Source: CAWBRT01 sp963696525 (GTDB taxonomy: Bacteria; Acidobacteriota; Terriglobia; Terriglobales; Acidobacteriaceae). Taken from it: a DNA stretch of 64,000 nt. Both the position numbers and the translations under genes were made by a program. Location of the stretch: NCBI GenBank assembly GCA_963696525.1, contig CAVOKO010000003.1, positions 382,685-446,684 on the forward strand. Reading direction: 5' to 3'. The number at the start of each line of letters is the position of its first letter. The first letter of the stretch is position 1. The notes beneath the pieces are model-generated. The model was not told the origin of the DNA. It saw only the letters and a list, made by a program, of their open reading frames with translations, and did no database searches. Below are positions 9,084 through 19,133 of this stretch, piece after piece.

Positions 9084-9332
9084 GGCCTCAATGTACCAAA
9101 TCGGAGAGCCCAGTGCGCTACTGTGGGCGAGGTCCCGGAGTCCAGCCCCCCGAGAACTGTTGCAGATTAGGTCCAGTGAATCGAAATCAAAGTCCCACAT
9201 CTGCCAACGGCGGCAGATATGGGGCACCCTGCAAAGCGAAGGAGAAAAAGGAAAAAATGGCAGACCGCCGTGGTGCGGACTAGGCACCGAGGGGCTTGTT
9301 GGGCGGCCTGCCGGAGAGAGGTCTCAGAAAGC

Positions 9333-10052
9333 TCAACGAGTTGCCATATCTGGTTTCGAGGGTGTTTCAGCAGCCATATTAGACATCAGACGCACATCGA
9401 CCCGGCGATTTTCGGCGCGGCCCTGAGCCGTGGTGTTCTTCGCCTCGGGGCGGTCTTTGCCGAGCCCGATCACGTAAATCTTGTGCGGGGGCACATTGTA
9501 CTTGTGAGCCAGGTACTGAGTAACGGCTGACGCCCGCCGCTGGCTCAATTCATAGTTGTACTGCGGGTTGCCGACCGCATCGGTATTGCCCTCTATCTGC
9601 ACGATATAGCCCTTGGCATTCGGAATCTGCCGCGCCAGCTCGTCCAGTTGCTGCTTGTCTTGGCGGGTGAGCTCGGCTTTGTCGAAGGCAAAGTGGACGG
9701 CGATCTCCGTTACCGGGGCGTAATTGTTGAAATTAGCCACCCGTTCGGCCAACGCATTGGTGCCGTTCAGGGCCTTGGTAGCCAATTGCTGTGCCTGATC
9801 GGCCTGCTGGCCGGAGGCAAGAGCGTGCTGATCGGCATCGCCGGCCTTGGCCTGTGCCTCCTGAATGCCTTGTTGGGTGCGCGTATCCAGAGACCTGATG
9901 TTGCGCGTAGTTTGGGCCGTCAAATCATCTAATTCATTGACTTTATTGGTTATCGGCGTGGTTTCGCGGGTGACTTCCTTCTTGCTCGCGCAGCCCGTAG
10001 TAAGCGCCAAACCAGCCAGCGCCAGAATCCCGATTACAGCAACTCGCCTCAT
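9333..10052 (-). CDS. OmpA-family lipoprotein, peptidoglycan-associated
   Basis: The ATG at 10052 (AAAGGAG upstream) gives 239 residues. A lipoprotein signal peptide ends at the lipobox LTTGC, with Cys21 as the lipidation site. Residues 30-110 are Ala/Gln-rich and predicted coiled coil, like Lpp-type spacers. The C-terminal 110 residues are an OmpA domain (VHFAFDKAEL, then NTDAVG, YNYELSQRRA and GRAENRRVDV), whose Asp and Arg side chains hold diaminopimelate of peptidoglycan. It likely tethers the outer membrane to the wall, as Pal does, although tolB/pal neighbours are absent. Confidence 0.88.
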   Translation of the reverse strand: MRRVAVIGILALAGLALTTGCASKKEVTRETTPITNKVNELDDLTAQTTRNIRSLDTRTQQGIQEAQAKAGDADQHALASGQQADQAQQLATKALNGTNALAERVANFNNYAPVTEIAVHFAFDKAELTRQDKQQLDELARQIPNAKGYIVQIEGNTDAVGNPQYNYELSQRRASAVTQYLAHKYNVPPHKIYVIGLGKDRPEAKNTTAQGRAENRRVDVRLMSNMAAETPSKPDMATR

Positions 10053-10379
10053 CCAGCTCTCCTTTTTTTGAGGACCTTCCAACCAACGCCTTCGGAGCGC
10101 CGGTTGGATAAAATGTGTGGCCGGGCCTGCGCGCTCGCTCGAAGCCTTTTCACCTGAGTCACAGCCTCCGGAACTTGCGCTAGCTGCCCGAGCCTTTTGG
10201 CAATCACGACCACTGTCCCCCAAGGTGCAAGCCTGCTGCCAATTGGCCTGGCCCCACGCGGGTGCGTAAACATCAAGGATTCAGAAGTTTAGGGCGGGCG
10301 ACTCGCGGACCCTCGGCGGTTGGAGTCCAGCAACACGGCAATCCTGACCCTGGGAATGGAATTTTTTCTCAGTTGGCAA

Positions 10380-10408
10380 ACGCCCTGCCTGGCAAACGAG
10401 GCAAGGGC
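10380..10408 (-). terminator. Possible terminator hairpin downstream of ric
   Basis: CGCCCT-GCCT pairs with AGGC-A-AGGGCG with one bulged base and is followed on the minus strand by only a short T run. It lies in the 527-base gap between ric and the OmpA gene, which otherwise shows nothing I can name. Confidence 0.35.
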
Positions 10409-10579
10409 GCTTCCCTAGCTGAGGAGTTGAGGCTTTCCGGCGGGCGCCTGCTAGCCTTGTCTGCCGCTAGCAGGTATTTCTCAAACTGCTTTGAATAGGG
10501 CAGTTAGCAATTTCTTATTTTCGGCCGGGGCGGGGGCGCGGGTTGCGTGCGCGTCGTAGCCCGCCCCGAAATCAACTCG

Positions 10580-11311
10580 CTACGCGGCTGCCTTGCACAC
10601 CTGCATGGCGCGCGGGAACAGGATGTTGTTCTCCTTGTGGATGTGCTGGTGAAGGTCGGCCTCGAACTCCTGCAGCAGCTTGTAGAGTGCGCGGAAGCTG
10701 GTGCAGGCGTCTTCCGGCAACTTGTAATCGGCGGTCAGCCGGCGCAGTTCGCGTAGTGTCTTGCCCGCATTGTCATGTTCGGACATCATCATGCGGATCG
10801 GGTTTTCGACCGAACCGAAGCAGGCAGGCGGCGCCGGTTCGTGCTGCGCCGAACTCTCTTCGCTGCGCGCGATGTAAGGAAACAGTATCTGCTCTTCTCG
10901 CAGCAGGTGCGGGGTGAGTTCTTCGGCTAGCGCGACAAACTGGTCGCGAACCCGGGCGAGCTCGGGATGATTTTCTCCATGTTTCGCGGTGACTTTATCC
11001 AGCAGCGCCTCGAGGTTCGGGATCTGCTCGCGCACGTAGACGTGATGCGTACTTTGGATGTGTTCGATCAGCTCGTACAACGGTTCCGTTACCCAGCTTT
11101 TCGCGGCTGTGGTTCTTGTCTGTTGTGCGGATTGCAGATGCTCCAGCGTTGCCGCGAGATTGTCCAGCTTGATTCCAGCCGCGGCGCAGGCCTCGGCCAG
11201 CGGCTTTTGCCCGCCGCAGCAGTAATCGATCCCCAGCTGCTCAAATACGTTAGTGGAAGACGGGAGTTCGAGGACGAACTCGCGTACGGTTCTGGTCGTG
11301 TCGATAGCCAT
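10580..11311 (-). CDS. ric: Iron-sulfur cluster repair di-iron protein Ric (YtfE/ScdA)
   Basis: The ATG at 11311 follows AAGGAG and gives 243 residues. The N-terminal ScdA_N domain contains the diagnostic GIDYCCGGQKPL motif (Cys31-Cys32). The rest is a hemerythrin-like four-helix bundle whose His/Glu residues (HHVYVREQ, HLLREEQILFPY, SEHDNAGK, HQHIHKENNILFP) bind the di-iron centre. Ric repairs Fe-S clusters damaged by nitric oxide or peroxide in the cytosol, and is usually induced by NO-responsive regulators. The perfect palindrome at 11487-11513 upstream would be a plausible operator. A longer frame to 11443 lacks homology. Confidence 0.92.
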   Translation of the reverse strand: MAIDTTRTVREFVLELPSSTNVFEQLGIDYCCGGQKPLAEACAAAGIKLDNLAATLEHLQSAQQTRTTAAKSWVTEPLYELIEHIQSTHHVYVREQIPNLEALLDKVTAKHGENHPELARVRDQFVALAEELTPHLLREEQILFPYIARSEESSAQHEPAPPACFGSVENPIRMMMSEHDNAGKTLRELRRLTADYKLPEDACTSFRALYKLLQEFEADLHQHIHKENNILFPRAMQVCKAAA

Positions 11312-11486
11312 TTTGAACTGCTCCTTAACAGCCGCGTTTGAGTCCCGGCGGCGATGGATTGCGCGTGTGAAATGAGTCGGCCTTTTTCGCGCCTGTTCGT
11401 AATCTAGAAGGCGGATGTCCGGGGGCACGATGACTAAAGTCACGAGGAAGGGAAAAACATTCGCCCAGCCAGGGATGCCTGCAGGT

Positions 11487-11513
11487 TATTAATATCGTAG
11501 AACGATATTAATA
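11487..11513. promoter_or_regulatory. Perfect 12-bp inverted repeat upstream of ric (candidate operator)
   Basis: TATTAATATCGT and its exact complement ACGATATTAATA are separated by AGA. It sits about 175 bases before the ric start in otherwise GC-rich DNA. The size and AT content are like NsrR/Rrf2-type or other dimeric repressor sites, but the exact consensus is not one I can name. Confidence 0.5.
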
Positions 11514-11630
11514 CGGGAGCGCCAGGGCCTCGACAAGTTGGACACCCATGGGTGCTATCTGGCCGAAAAGGGGGCCGCGTGCGGCAATTGTCCGAAGGCG
11601 CAAACCCGCCAATGGCTCGGGACGGCAGCT

Positions 11631-11659
11631 AGGCCCCGCTGCACTGCACAGCGGAGCCT
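11631..11659 (-). terminator. Hairpin after the NHL/Ig-like surface protein gene
   Basis: AGGC-C-CCGCTG pairs with CAGCGG-A-GCCT around a 7-base loop, 26 bases past the stop codon. There is no T run on the minus strand, so it may be a weak terminator or an RNA-stabilising hairpin. Confidence 0.4.
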
Positions 11660-11684
11660 AGGGTAAGCGGTTCCGGTGCGCGTC

Positions 11685-14600
11685 TTACTTACCGGTGCCG
11701 GTGACCGTCAGGGGCACCGAGTTGCCGCCCGCGACTACCGTGATGGTGGCCGATTCCGCCGCCGGAGTGGACGGCGTGAAGGTCACGCTCAGCTTGCAGG
11801 AGCCGCCGGTGGCCACCGAGCCGCAGGCGCTGGCGTCGGCCGCAAAGTCAGCCGGATTGCTACCGGTGTTGCCGCCGCTGCTGATCGCCACTGTCACACC
11901 CGAGTAGTTGTACACCGTTACCGTCTTCGGCGCCGAGGTGACGTTCACCGCCTCATTGCCGAAGGCCAGCTTGGAAACGCTCAGATAGAGCGGCGGAACC
12001 CCGGTGCCCGTCAGGGCCAGCGGCAGGTTAGTCCCGCCCGCTTGCACGGTCAGCGTGGCAGGCGCAACGGCGCCGGTAGCGGTGGGGGTAAAGGTCACCG
12101 TAAAGCTGCAGGCCTTATTGGCCGGCACCGGGTTCGCGCAGCTGCCCGCCGAGGCCGCAAAAACTCCCACCGAGGCCGGAACTACCGGTGAGACCGTACT
12201 GGCGGAGTAGTTAAACAGAGATACTGTCTTCGGCGCCGAGGTCACATTCAATCCCTCATTGCCGAAGGCCAGTGTGGAAACGGTCAGATAGAGCGGCTGA
12301 ACCCCCGTGCCCGTCAGGACTAGCGGCAGATTAGTTCCGCCCGCTTGCACGGTCAGCGTGGTGGGCGTGACGGCGCCGGTAGCGGTGGGGGTAAAGGTCA
12401 CCGTAAAGCTACAGGACTTATTGGTTGGCACCGGGTTCGCGCAGCTACCCGGCGAGGCCGCAAAAGCTCCCGTCGAGGCTGGAACTACTGGCGAGACCGT
12501 ACTGCCGGAGTAGTTATACAGAGATACTGTCTTCGGCGCCGAGGTCACATTCAATCCCTCATTGCCGAAGGCCAGTGTGGAAACGGTCAGATAGAGCGGC
12601 TGAACGCCTGTGCCCGTCAGGGCCAGCGGCAGGTTAGTCCCGCCCGCTTGCACGGTCAGCGTGGCAGGCGTAACGGCGCCGGCAGCGGTGGGGGTAAAGG
12701 TCACCGTAAAGCTGCAGACCTTATTGGTCGGCAGCGGGTTCGCGCAGCTGCCCGGCGAGGCCGCAAAAACTCCCGCCGAGGCCGGAACTACCGGCGAGAC
12801 CGTACTGCCGGAGTAGTTATACAGGTCCACCGTCTTCGGCGCTGAGGTCATGTTCACTCCCGCATCGCCCATGGACAGTGTGGAAACGCTCAGGTAGACC
12901 GGCTGAACCCCCGTGCCCGTCAGGGCCAGCGGCAGGTTAACCCCGCCCGCTCGCACGGTCAGCGTGGCGGGCGTAACGGCGCCGGCAGCGGTGGGGGTAA
13001 AGGTCACGGTAAAGCTGCAGAACTTATTGGTCGGCAGCGGGTTCGCGCAACTGCTCGCCGAGGCCGCAAAAACTCCCGCCGAGGCCGGAACCACCGGCGA
13101 GACCGTAGTGCCGGAGTAGTTGTACAAGTACACCGTCTCGGGCGCTGAGGTCACGTTCACTCCCGCATCGCCCATGGACAGTGTGGAAACGCTCAGGTAG
13201 AGCGGAACGCCCGCCTTCGTGACGATTGTGGATTGGGTGGCAGAGGCAGCCAGATAGTTAGCATCCGCGGCCCAGGCAGCGCTGAGGGAACACGTGCCTG
13301 TGCTCGCGGTAGTGGTAACAGTTGTGCCTGCGACGGTGCAGGAACCGCTTGCCGTGATCACTGCCGCGCTGCTGGCGTTAGTTGTGGCGGATACGGTGAA
13401 CGTCGATTGGAACCCAGCGCTGGCCGGAGCCCCCGTGAAGGCCACGGTTGGCGCAATCTTCGTAGCTGTCGTGGATTGGGGGGCAGAGGCAGCCAGATAG
13501 TTGCTGTCCGCAGCCCAATTCGCGGCGAGGCTGCAAGTGCCGGTTCCGCTGGTCATGGTAACGACGGCGCCTAACACCGTGCACGCGCCTGACGCCGTGA
13601 TCACTGGCGCGCTGCTGGCGTTAGTCGTCGGGATGACGTCGAATTTGGAGTTATAACCCGCGCTGGCTGGAGCGCCGGTGAAAGTTACCGTAGGCGTGGC
13701 CTTGTTGACTGTGAAGGTCACGTTGACCGGAGTGGCCACACCGAAATTCCAATTGCCCCCCTGAGTGGCCTGGACCGTTACCGGCCCGGTGCCGGTGAAC
13801 GTCAGCGTGCTACCGCTCAAGGTTGCAGAACCAGAGATCAATGTAAAGCTGACCGGAAGACCGGAGTTCGCCCATGCGGACAGCGTCAGCGGAGTTCCGT
13901 AGGTCTGCGCAACGGGAGTCGGAAAATTGATGCTCTGCGGATTATTGAGCGAGGCGGTGCCATTCAAGGTGATTGCCTGATAACCCGCCGGCAGCAAGCT
14001 GTCCTCTATCCACACCTGTCCGCTCACCTGTCCGTAATAGCTGCTAGCCGACGCCGTTGGTTCGAAGTTGACGGAGATAGTGCAGGATGCGCCGCCGGCC
14101 ACGCTTGTGCCGCAGGCCGTGGAAGGCGAATTGTCAACCCAAAAGGAGGACTGATTCTGAGGCGACGAAGCATTAAGACCACCAAGAGAAGACCACGCGA
14201 GAATTTGAGAGATCGTCAGCGGCTGGTTGCCGACGTTCTGGAGCGTCGCCGTCAGTTCGCCGTCGGTTATGTCAAGTGTGTGCACGGTCGTTGGCGTCAG
14301 AAAGCTCAGTGTCGGTGGATCCGCGTAATCAAGCTTGAAGACCTTGCCGGCCAAGCCGCCATTGGCGACGTAGACGTTGCCCCATTGGTCCACCGCAACG
14401 CCATTGGGACCCGAGCCAGCGGATGCGGGGAAGCCGCTGGCCAACGTATTGACCGTGGTGTAGCCGCCCGCCGCCGGAATCTCTTTCACCGCATTGTTGT
14501 AGGTATCGGCGACGTAGACGTTGCCCAGATTGTCCACCGCTACGCCAAGGGGAATACTGAAGCTGCTGGCCAGCGTATTGACCGTGGTGTAGCCACCCGC

Positions 14601-15846
14601 CGCCAGAATCTCTTTCACCGCACCGTCGTCGGTATCGGCGACAAAGACGTTGCCGCTTCCGTCCACCGCCACGCCAGTGGGCATTTTGAAGCCGCTGCCC
14701 ACGGTATAGACCGAGGTGTAACCGGGCGCCAGAATCTCTTTCACCACATAGTTGTATGTATCGGCGACAAAGATGTTGCCGGCTCCGTCCACCGCTATGC
14801 CTTCGGGGTTGAGAAAGCCGGTGGCCAACGCTGGACGCGAACGATAACGTCTACCTTAGCGGAGGCTTTAATACAGTGTTCGAGGTTCCGGCGCCCGCTT
14901 ACAGCGCGATGCCCGTGTTTGCCTCAATATTTGGAGTTCACCAATTCAATGGAATGGTGGTGGACGGGAGCGGCAATGTCTTCGTCGCGGATGGGGCGGA
15001 CGCGAGCGGGAACATCTTCACCATTTTGGGCTCTTCGCTGGCAGAATTTTCGCCGCACTGCCTATCCGACAGTTGCTCCCACACATTGGGCTCCCTTTCC
15101 TACGGTAGCAATAACATGGCTTCGGAACGATTCTCAGCAGCTTAAGCAGCTCAAACAGTTATACGTTCTACTTCGACATTGACACCGCCGGAACGCTGGG
15201 CGGCGTTGCGGCTCTTACCGAAGTCGTGCGGATTCTTAATAACCTCGTACAGCGTTCCAATTGTCATGTAACCATTTGATTTGGCGTCAAGGACGTACAC
15301 GTTCCCGTTAGGATCCACCCCCACGCCAGCGGCTTCAATATGCCTACTGGCGTGGCAACGGGACAGGAAAAGTTACCGCCCACCGTATTCTTCCCGCCTC
15401 CTGCTATCTGGTACACCCAACCGGTGCCGCAATCGGTGACGAAGAGATTGCTGCCGTCCGGACCCAACGGTGGGCGCGGTGTGGGAGTTTCCGCCGTCTG
15501 GCGGGTCGGAACCGGGCGTAGCTGTCAGCGGCTTAGTCGCACCCTACGGCTTGGCGGTGACGACGCCTGACTTATCAACCACCATGCCAGTAGGATTGGC
15601 GTAGGTTCCCAGCGTATTCTGGGCATAACTGAAGTGGATGGTTGGACCGCCGACGCCCCCCGCGCCGGCGCTCACCGGCAGCAACGCCAACAGCAGAAGG
15701 CAGGCCAAAACATTGAACAGAACACGAGAAGGGTTGCACGCCCGAACCAGTCGGCGCGTAGGCTGCGAATTGCTCTGCGTCATCATTATTATTTCTTTCA
15801 TCTCGGACTTTCTATGATGGAATTCGTGTTCTGAGTCGAGTTTCAT
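11685..15846 (-). CDS. Large exported NHL-repeat / choice-of-anchor-D (Ig-like) surface protein, frame broken and partly inverted
   Basis: The signal peptide and N-terminus are at 15846-15544 (hydrophobic core VLFNVLACLLLLALLPVSA). The NHL beta-propeller continues in other frames to about 15260. After an apparent inversion (14831-15250), a continuous 1047-codon frame runs from 14828 to 11685. That frame holds three or four NHL repeats (pattern GVAVDGSGNVFVADT), Ig-like domains with the phrase TPTVTFTGAPASAG, and five about 101-residue choice-of-anchor-D/ASPM-SPD-2-type domains (CSFTVTFTPTAAGAVTPATL). The likely role is a secreted or cell-surface adhesin or scaffold. The Thr/Ser/Ala-rich sequence has paired cysteines per domain and no catalytic motif. 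Confidence 0.72.
11995..13212 (-). repeat. Four tandem 303-bp coding repeats
   Basis: Near-identical DNA units recur exactly every 303 bases; for instance tgcccgtcagg recurs near 12006, 12309, 12612 and 12915. Each encodes one 101-residue Ig-like domain. A fifth, more divergent unit precedes the stop. The high DNA-level identity points to recent duplication or gene conversion. Confidence 0.85.
14827..15256. other. Apparent inverted segment inside the surface-protein gene, bounded by short inverted repeats
   Basis: Within a minus-strand gene, this 0.43-kb piece encodes NHL-repeat protein only on the plus strand (from LDANDNVYLSGGFNT at 14831 to beyond 15110). Its edges carry AACGCTGGACG (14827-14837) and the reverse complement of AACGCTGTACG (15246-15256), matching at 10 of 11 bases. 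Flipping it back joins the upstream YMTIGTL reading frame to LDANDNVYL in frame. The other junction would still be one base out. Confidence 0.5.
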
Positions 15847-16494
15847 GGCTTGCCCTCACCTGATTTCCGGCTTGCGATTCCTGTCTGAACGCTCACGCGA
15901 CACCACAGCCCACGAGACCGGCAATGGCATGGCTCTTCGCGCCGTACCTGACGCGCGAGATCATCTTCGATCGAATCCAAACGACACCCTGGCGCTGAAC
16001 AGCCGAAAGAGTCCTTTCCGTTGCCAACCAAAGTGGGCCGGACGATATATGTGTATTTAACGAATACTTGCCGACACGCGAACGTGCACGGGTTGTCCCT
16101 TTTGAGTAAGACTGGCCCGACTGCGTGAAACTGGGAAGATGAGCTTCGATTAAACAGCTACTCAGAACCTGATTGCAAGGAAAATATGCGGTGCCATATA
16201 TATGCCGTTTGTTTACAACCCGTTCGGAAAATTCGCGCCTTCGCAAACGTTTGTTACTTCTCAAACATCCGTTACTAATTCAGCGAACTGCTTCCAGCAA
16301 GGTGGACTGCAGCAATTTCGCAGTAACCATTCCCGACGGAGTCGGTCTGCCCCGAGCAACCGCTGCCACCGCCCGCTACCGGGGCGACCAATCCCGTCGC
16401 CCCGTTCACAACTCGCGGATGCGCTTATTGCTCGATTAAACAATGCACCGCTAGTCGGAGGAATGCACTGTGGCGCCTATTATCAGCGGTGTAT
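15847..16494. other. Intergenic, nothing recognised
   Basis: About 650 bases lie between the surface-protein start and the terminator of the serine hydrolase gene. Short frames in several phases lack domains and ribosome sites. Confidence 0.4.
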
Positions 16495-16528
16495 GAAAAA
16501 CGAGGGCGAGCAGCTAACGCTGCCCGCC
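16495..16528 (-). terminator. Rho-independent terminator of the serine hydrolase gene
   Basis: On the minus strand GGCGGGCAGC pairs with GCTGCTCGCC (one G-U pair) around GTTA and is followed by CTCGTTTTT. It begins 15 bases after the stop codon. Confidence 0.8.
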
Positions 16529-16543
16529 TCCTCCTAGGGACGA

Positions 16544-17860
16544 TTACTCACCCACGACCGCCGCCGCCACCATTGCCTTGAAGAGTCTGCGGTAATGGGG
16601 GCGGATCGGGCCGGGCACTTGACTCATAATCACCACGGCCAAATGCTCCTTTGGATCTATCCAAAAGAAGGTGCCCGCGGCGCCCGCCCACATATATTCA
16701 CCCGGAGACCCTTGTACCGATGCCAAGCCCTTGCCTTGACGCACCATAAAGCCAAGGCCAAAGGTGTAGCCGTCGACGCCCATCAACTGCTGCCCGGGCG
16801 ACACGGGGATGGTGGCGCGGTGGCCTAGTTGGTCCGAGGTCATAAGGTTGACGCTCATCGGGGATAGGATGCGCTGGCCTTTCAGTTCCCCGCCGTTCAG
16901 CATCATGGAGACGAAATTCATGTAGTCGCCCGCGGTGGACACGCCTCCCGCCCCGCCGGAATCGTTATTGGGGGAGATGGTGACGTCAAGCAGCTTGTTC
17001 GGGGTCTTGGTGAAGGGATCCACCGGCAAAGCCTCAGCGATTCGCGATTGCTTGGGAGGCGACACCTTGAAGCCCGAGTCGACCATCCGTAAAGGAAGGA
17101 ATATCCTCTCTTCGATGAACTGCCCGAGAGTTTTGCCGGAAGCCGCCTCGATGACGCGGCCCAGCAGGTCGACCGACATACCGTATTCCCAATTGGTACC
17201 GGGTTGGGTCGACAAAGGTGCCTTGGCGAGGCCCGCCACCTCGTCCTTCGGAAGGACTCGGCGCTGGTCGTAATCCGTGCCGCCCTCAACGTACAATCCC
17301 GCGTCGGTGTAAGCTTTCTTGATCTCCGGGTTCTTGGTGGTTTCGGGATAGGTGATGCCGGACGTGTGGCGCAGAAGATCGAGGACGGTAATCGGCCTTT
17401 CCGCCGGCACCAGGCTGTAGGTCGTCGCCCCTGAAGAATCCTTGCTCGCCACGCTGACCTGCATATTGGCGAATTCGGGCAAGTACTTCGAAACCGGATC
17501 GGCCAGGACCAGCCTTCCCTCCTCGACCAGGATCATCGCGGCGACCGATACGATCGGCTTAGTCATGGAATAGATGCGGAAGATCGAGTCCTTCTGCATC
17601 GGCAGGCTGGCAACTCTATTCTGGTAGCCGATGGCTTCCGAGTAGACCAGCTTGCCCTTGCGGTTGATCATGATGACAGCGCCAGGGATGTTCCCCTTTT
17701 CGACTTCGGCCTGGATAGTCTTTTTCAGGTTGTCGAGCCTGGCGGAGGACATTCCCACCGACTCGGGTTTGGCTATGGGGAGGTCTTGCCCAAACGCCAA
17801 GGTAGCACTCAGGATGGCTAGGCCGACCAGGGCAACAGCAATTCTCTTCCAGGATTTCAT
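16544..17860 (-). CDS. Serine hydrolase, beta-lactamase/esterase EstB-like (438 aa), secreted
   Basis: A signal peptide (first about 24 residues, ending LAFGQ) is followed by a class C beta-lactamase-type fold. The nucleophile motif is SMTK at residues 98-101, where Ser98 is acylated and Lys101 is the base. The second motif is Y-x-S-like in WEYGMSVDLLGR. The protein ends with the usual GAAGTFFWIDP strand. EstB-type members hydrolyse small esters or D-amino-acid peptides in the periplasm; resistance to beta-lactams is not implied. It is monocistronic with its own terminator. Confidence 0.88.
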   Translation of the reverse strand: MKSWKRIAVALVGLAILSATLAFGQDLPIAKPESVGMSSARLDNLKKTIQAEVEKGNIPGAVIMINRKGKLVYSEAIGYQNRVASLPMQKDSIFRIYSMTKPIVSVAAMILVEEGRLVLADPVSKYLPEFANMQVSVASKDSSGATTYSLVPAERPITVLDLLRHTSGITYPETTKNPEIKKAYTDAGLYVEGGTDYDQRRVLPKDEVAGLAKAPLSTQPGTNWEYGMSVDLLGRVIEAASGKTLGQFIEERIFLPLRMVDSGFKVSPPKQSRIAEALPVDPFTKTPNKLLDVTISPNNDSGGAGGVSTAGDYMNFVSMMLNGGELKGQRILSPMSVNLMTSDQLGHRATIPVSPGQQLMGVDGYTFGLGFMVRQGKGLASVQGSPGEYMWAGAAGTFFWIDPKEHLAVVIMSQVPGPIRPHYRRLFKAMVAAAVVGE

Positions 17861-18410
17861 TTTTCGTCCTTTACCGTGGATCTTCCAGACGCCGGCGCGG
17901 TTTGCATCCGGCGCGGCGCGCCTTCTTCAGCGCCAGCAGTCCACTCTGCTGGAGTTGCTGATCCCAGCGCCTGACTGATTGAGCGCTGAATCGCTCGAAT
18001 TGTACTGCAGGTGAGTAGTTTTGCAAGCCAAAGCTGCATCCGCGAAAGAGGTAATGATCCCGCGACGCTGGGTTCGGAAATTGGGCTTCGAATAGCGGTC
18101 GGAGAATGATCCAATATGACAAAATCTTTCAGTTACCCCAAGTTCCCGGTATACTCTTTGCGGTAAAGCACCGACAAACGAGGGATATTCCGAACCGTCA
18201 GTGGGAACCGGGCTTCCTGTTTGCAGTCATTTTGGCTGTCGTGCTTAAACTTGGATGCCGGGTCGGCGCGCGTATTCATAAGGTGAAGTTTTCAGTTGCT
18301 CGATTTGTTTTGCAACATTTTGCTCGCCAGCGAAGAGCTAGAGCTTAAGAGCTGAGGTGTGATCCACCCCGACGAAGGGGCATACACAAGCGCAGCAGGA
18401 GGATGTAGTA
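17861..18410. other. Intergenic leader region before the corrinoid cluster
   Basis: About 550 bases lie between divergent genes. It must hold the promoter of the methyltransferase cluster. A small hairpin (CACCCC-gacgaa-GGGG) lies at about 18364-18382, directly before the ribosome site. I looked for the B12-box of cobalamin riboswitches and the conserved core of SAM-I riboswitches and found neither. Confidence 0.4.
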
Positions 18411-19052
18411 ATGACTGGGATACTTGAGCAGATAAAGCAGGCTGTTATCGGCGGCAAGCACAAAGAGATAGAAGCCTTGGTGCAAACTGCTGTTGATGAG
18501 AAGGTCGATCTCGGTAGCATCATCAACACAGCGCTGATCGACGGAATGGATGTAGTTGGCCAACAATTTGCGAGCGGAGAAATTTTTGTTCCAGAGATGC
18601 TGATTGCCGCGCTCACGATGCAGAAAGGGCTGGCCGCTATCAAGCCTCTGCTCAAGGGGAAAGATTCACAATCTAAGGGGACTGTGCTCATTGGCACGGT
18701 AAAAGGCGACCTTCATGATATCGGAAAGAACCTTGTCAGCATGATGCTCGAAGGGGCAGGGTTTCAAGTCGTAGATCTGGGAGTCAATCTCGGCATAGAA
18801 CAGCTCGTTGATAAAGTTACGGAGATCAAACCGGACATTCTCGGCCTTTCTACTCTGCTCACCACTACCATGCCCGAGATGCAGAAAGTCATCTCAGTCA
18901 TGCAGCAAAGAGGGCTGAGGAGCAGCGTGAAAATCATGGTTGGAGGCGCCCCTGTGGATGCGCACTTCGCGGAAAAGATCGGCGCCGATGGCTATGCAAA
19001 AGATGCCGCCGGAGCGGTTCAACTCGCAAGAAGACTTGTTTCTGGTGATTGA
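18411..19052 (+). CDS. Corrinoid (methyl-B12) carrier protein, MtaC/MtbC-like
   Basis: This 213-residue protein starts after a strong AGGAGG. Residues 1-85 form the helical cap domain seen in methionine synthase and methyltransferase corrinoid proteins. Residues 90-210 are the Rossmann-type B12 domain with GTVKGDLHDIGKN, where His102 is the lower axial cobalt ligand. It would shuttle methyl groups between a substrate methyltransferase and an acceptor methyltransferase. It is first in a plus-strand cluster with a UroD-like methyltransferase, a DUF1638 protein and a homocysteine methyltransferase. Confidence 0.92.
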   Translation: MTGILEQIKQAVIGGKHKEIEALVQTAVDEKVDLGSIINTALIDGMDVVGQQFASGEIFVPEMLIAALTMQKGLAAIKPLLKGKDSQSKGTVLIGTVKGDLHDIGKNLVSMMLEGAGFQVVDLGVNLGIEQLVDKVTEIKPDILGLSTLLTTTMPEMQKVISVMQQRGLRSSVKIMVGGAPVDAHFAEKIGADGYAKDAAGAVQLARRLVSGD

Positions 19053-19133
19053 TGTGGTATTGGAAAGACCCGGGATTCCAATTCCCTGTGCCCCAACCAG
19101 AGTCTTACAGTTCGATGAGGAAGAAATCATAAA

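Noticed and set aside
12004..13119. Evenly spaced small plus-strand frames every 303 bases
   Set aside because: They are shadows of the tandem Ig-like coding repeats on the minus strand, not small genes.
11995..13212. Regular direct repeats as a CRISPR-like array
   Set aside because: Units are 303 bases, coding and contiguous, with no spacers and no cas genes.
16202..16537. 111-codon plus-strand frame before the serine hydrolase terminator
   Set aside because: It overlaps the terminator hairpin, has Arg/Ser-rich random-like composition and no start signal.
17861..18410. Possible cobalamin or SAM riboswitch before the corrinoid cluster
   Set aside because: No B12 box or SAM-I core was found by eye; only a small hairpin near the ribosome site. 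A covariance search would be needed.
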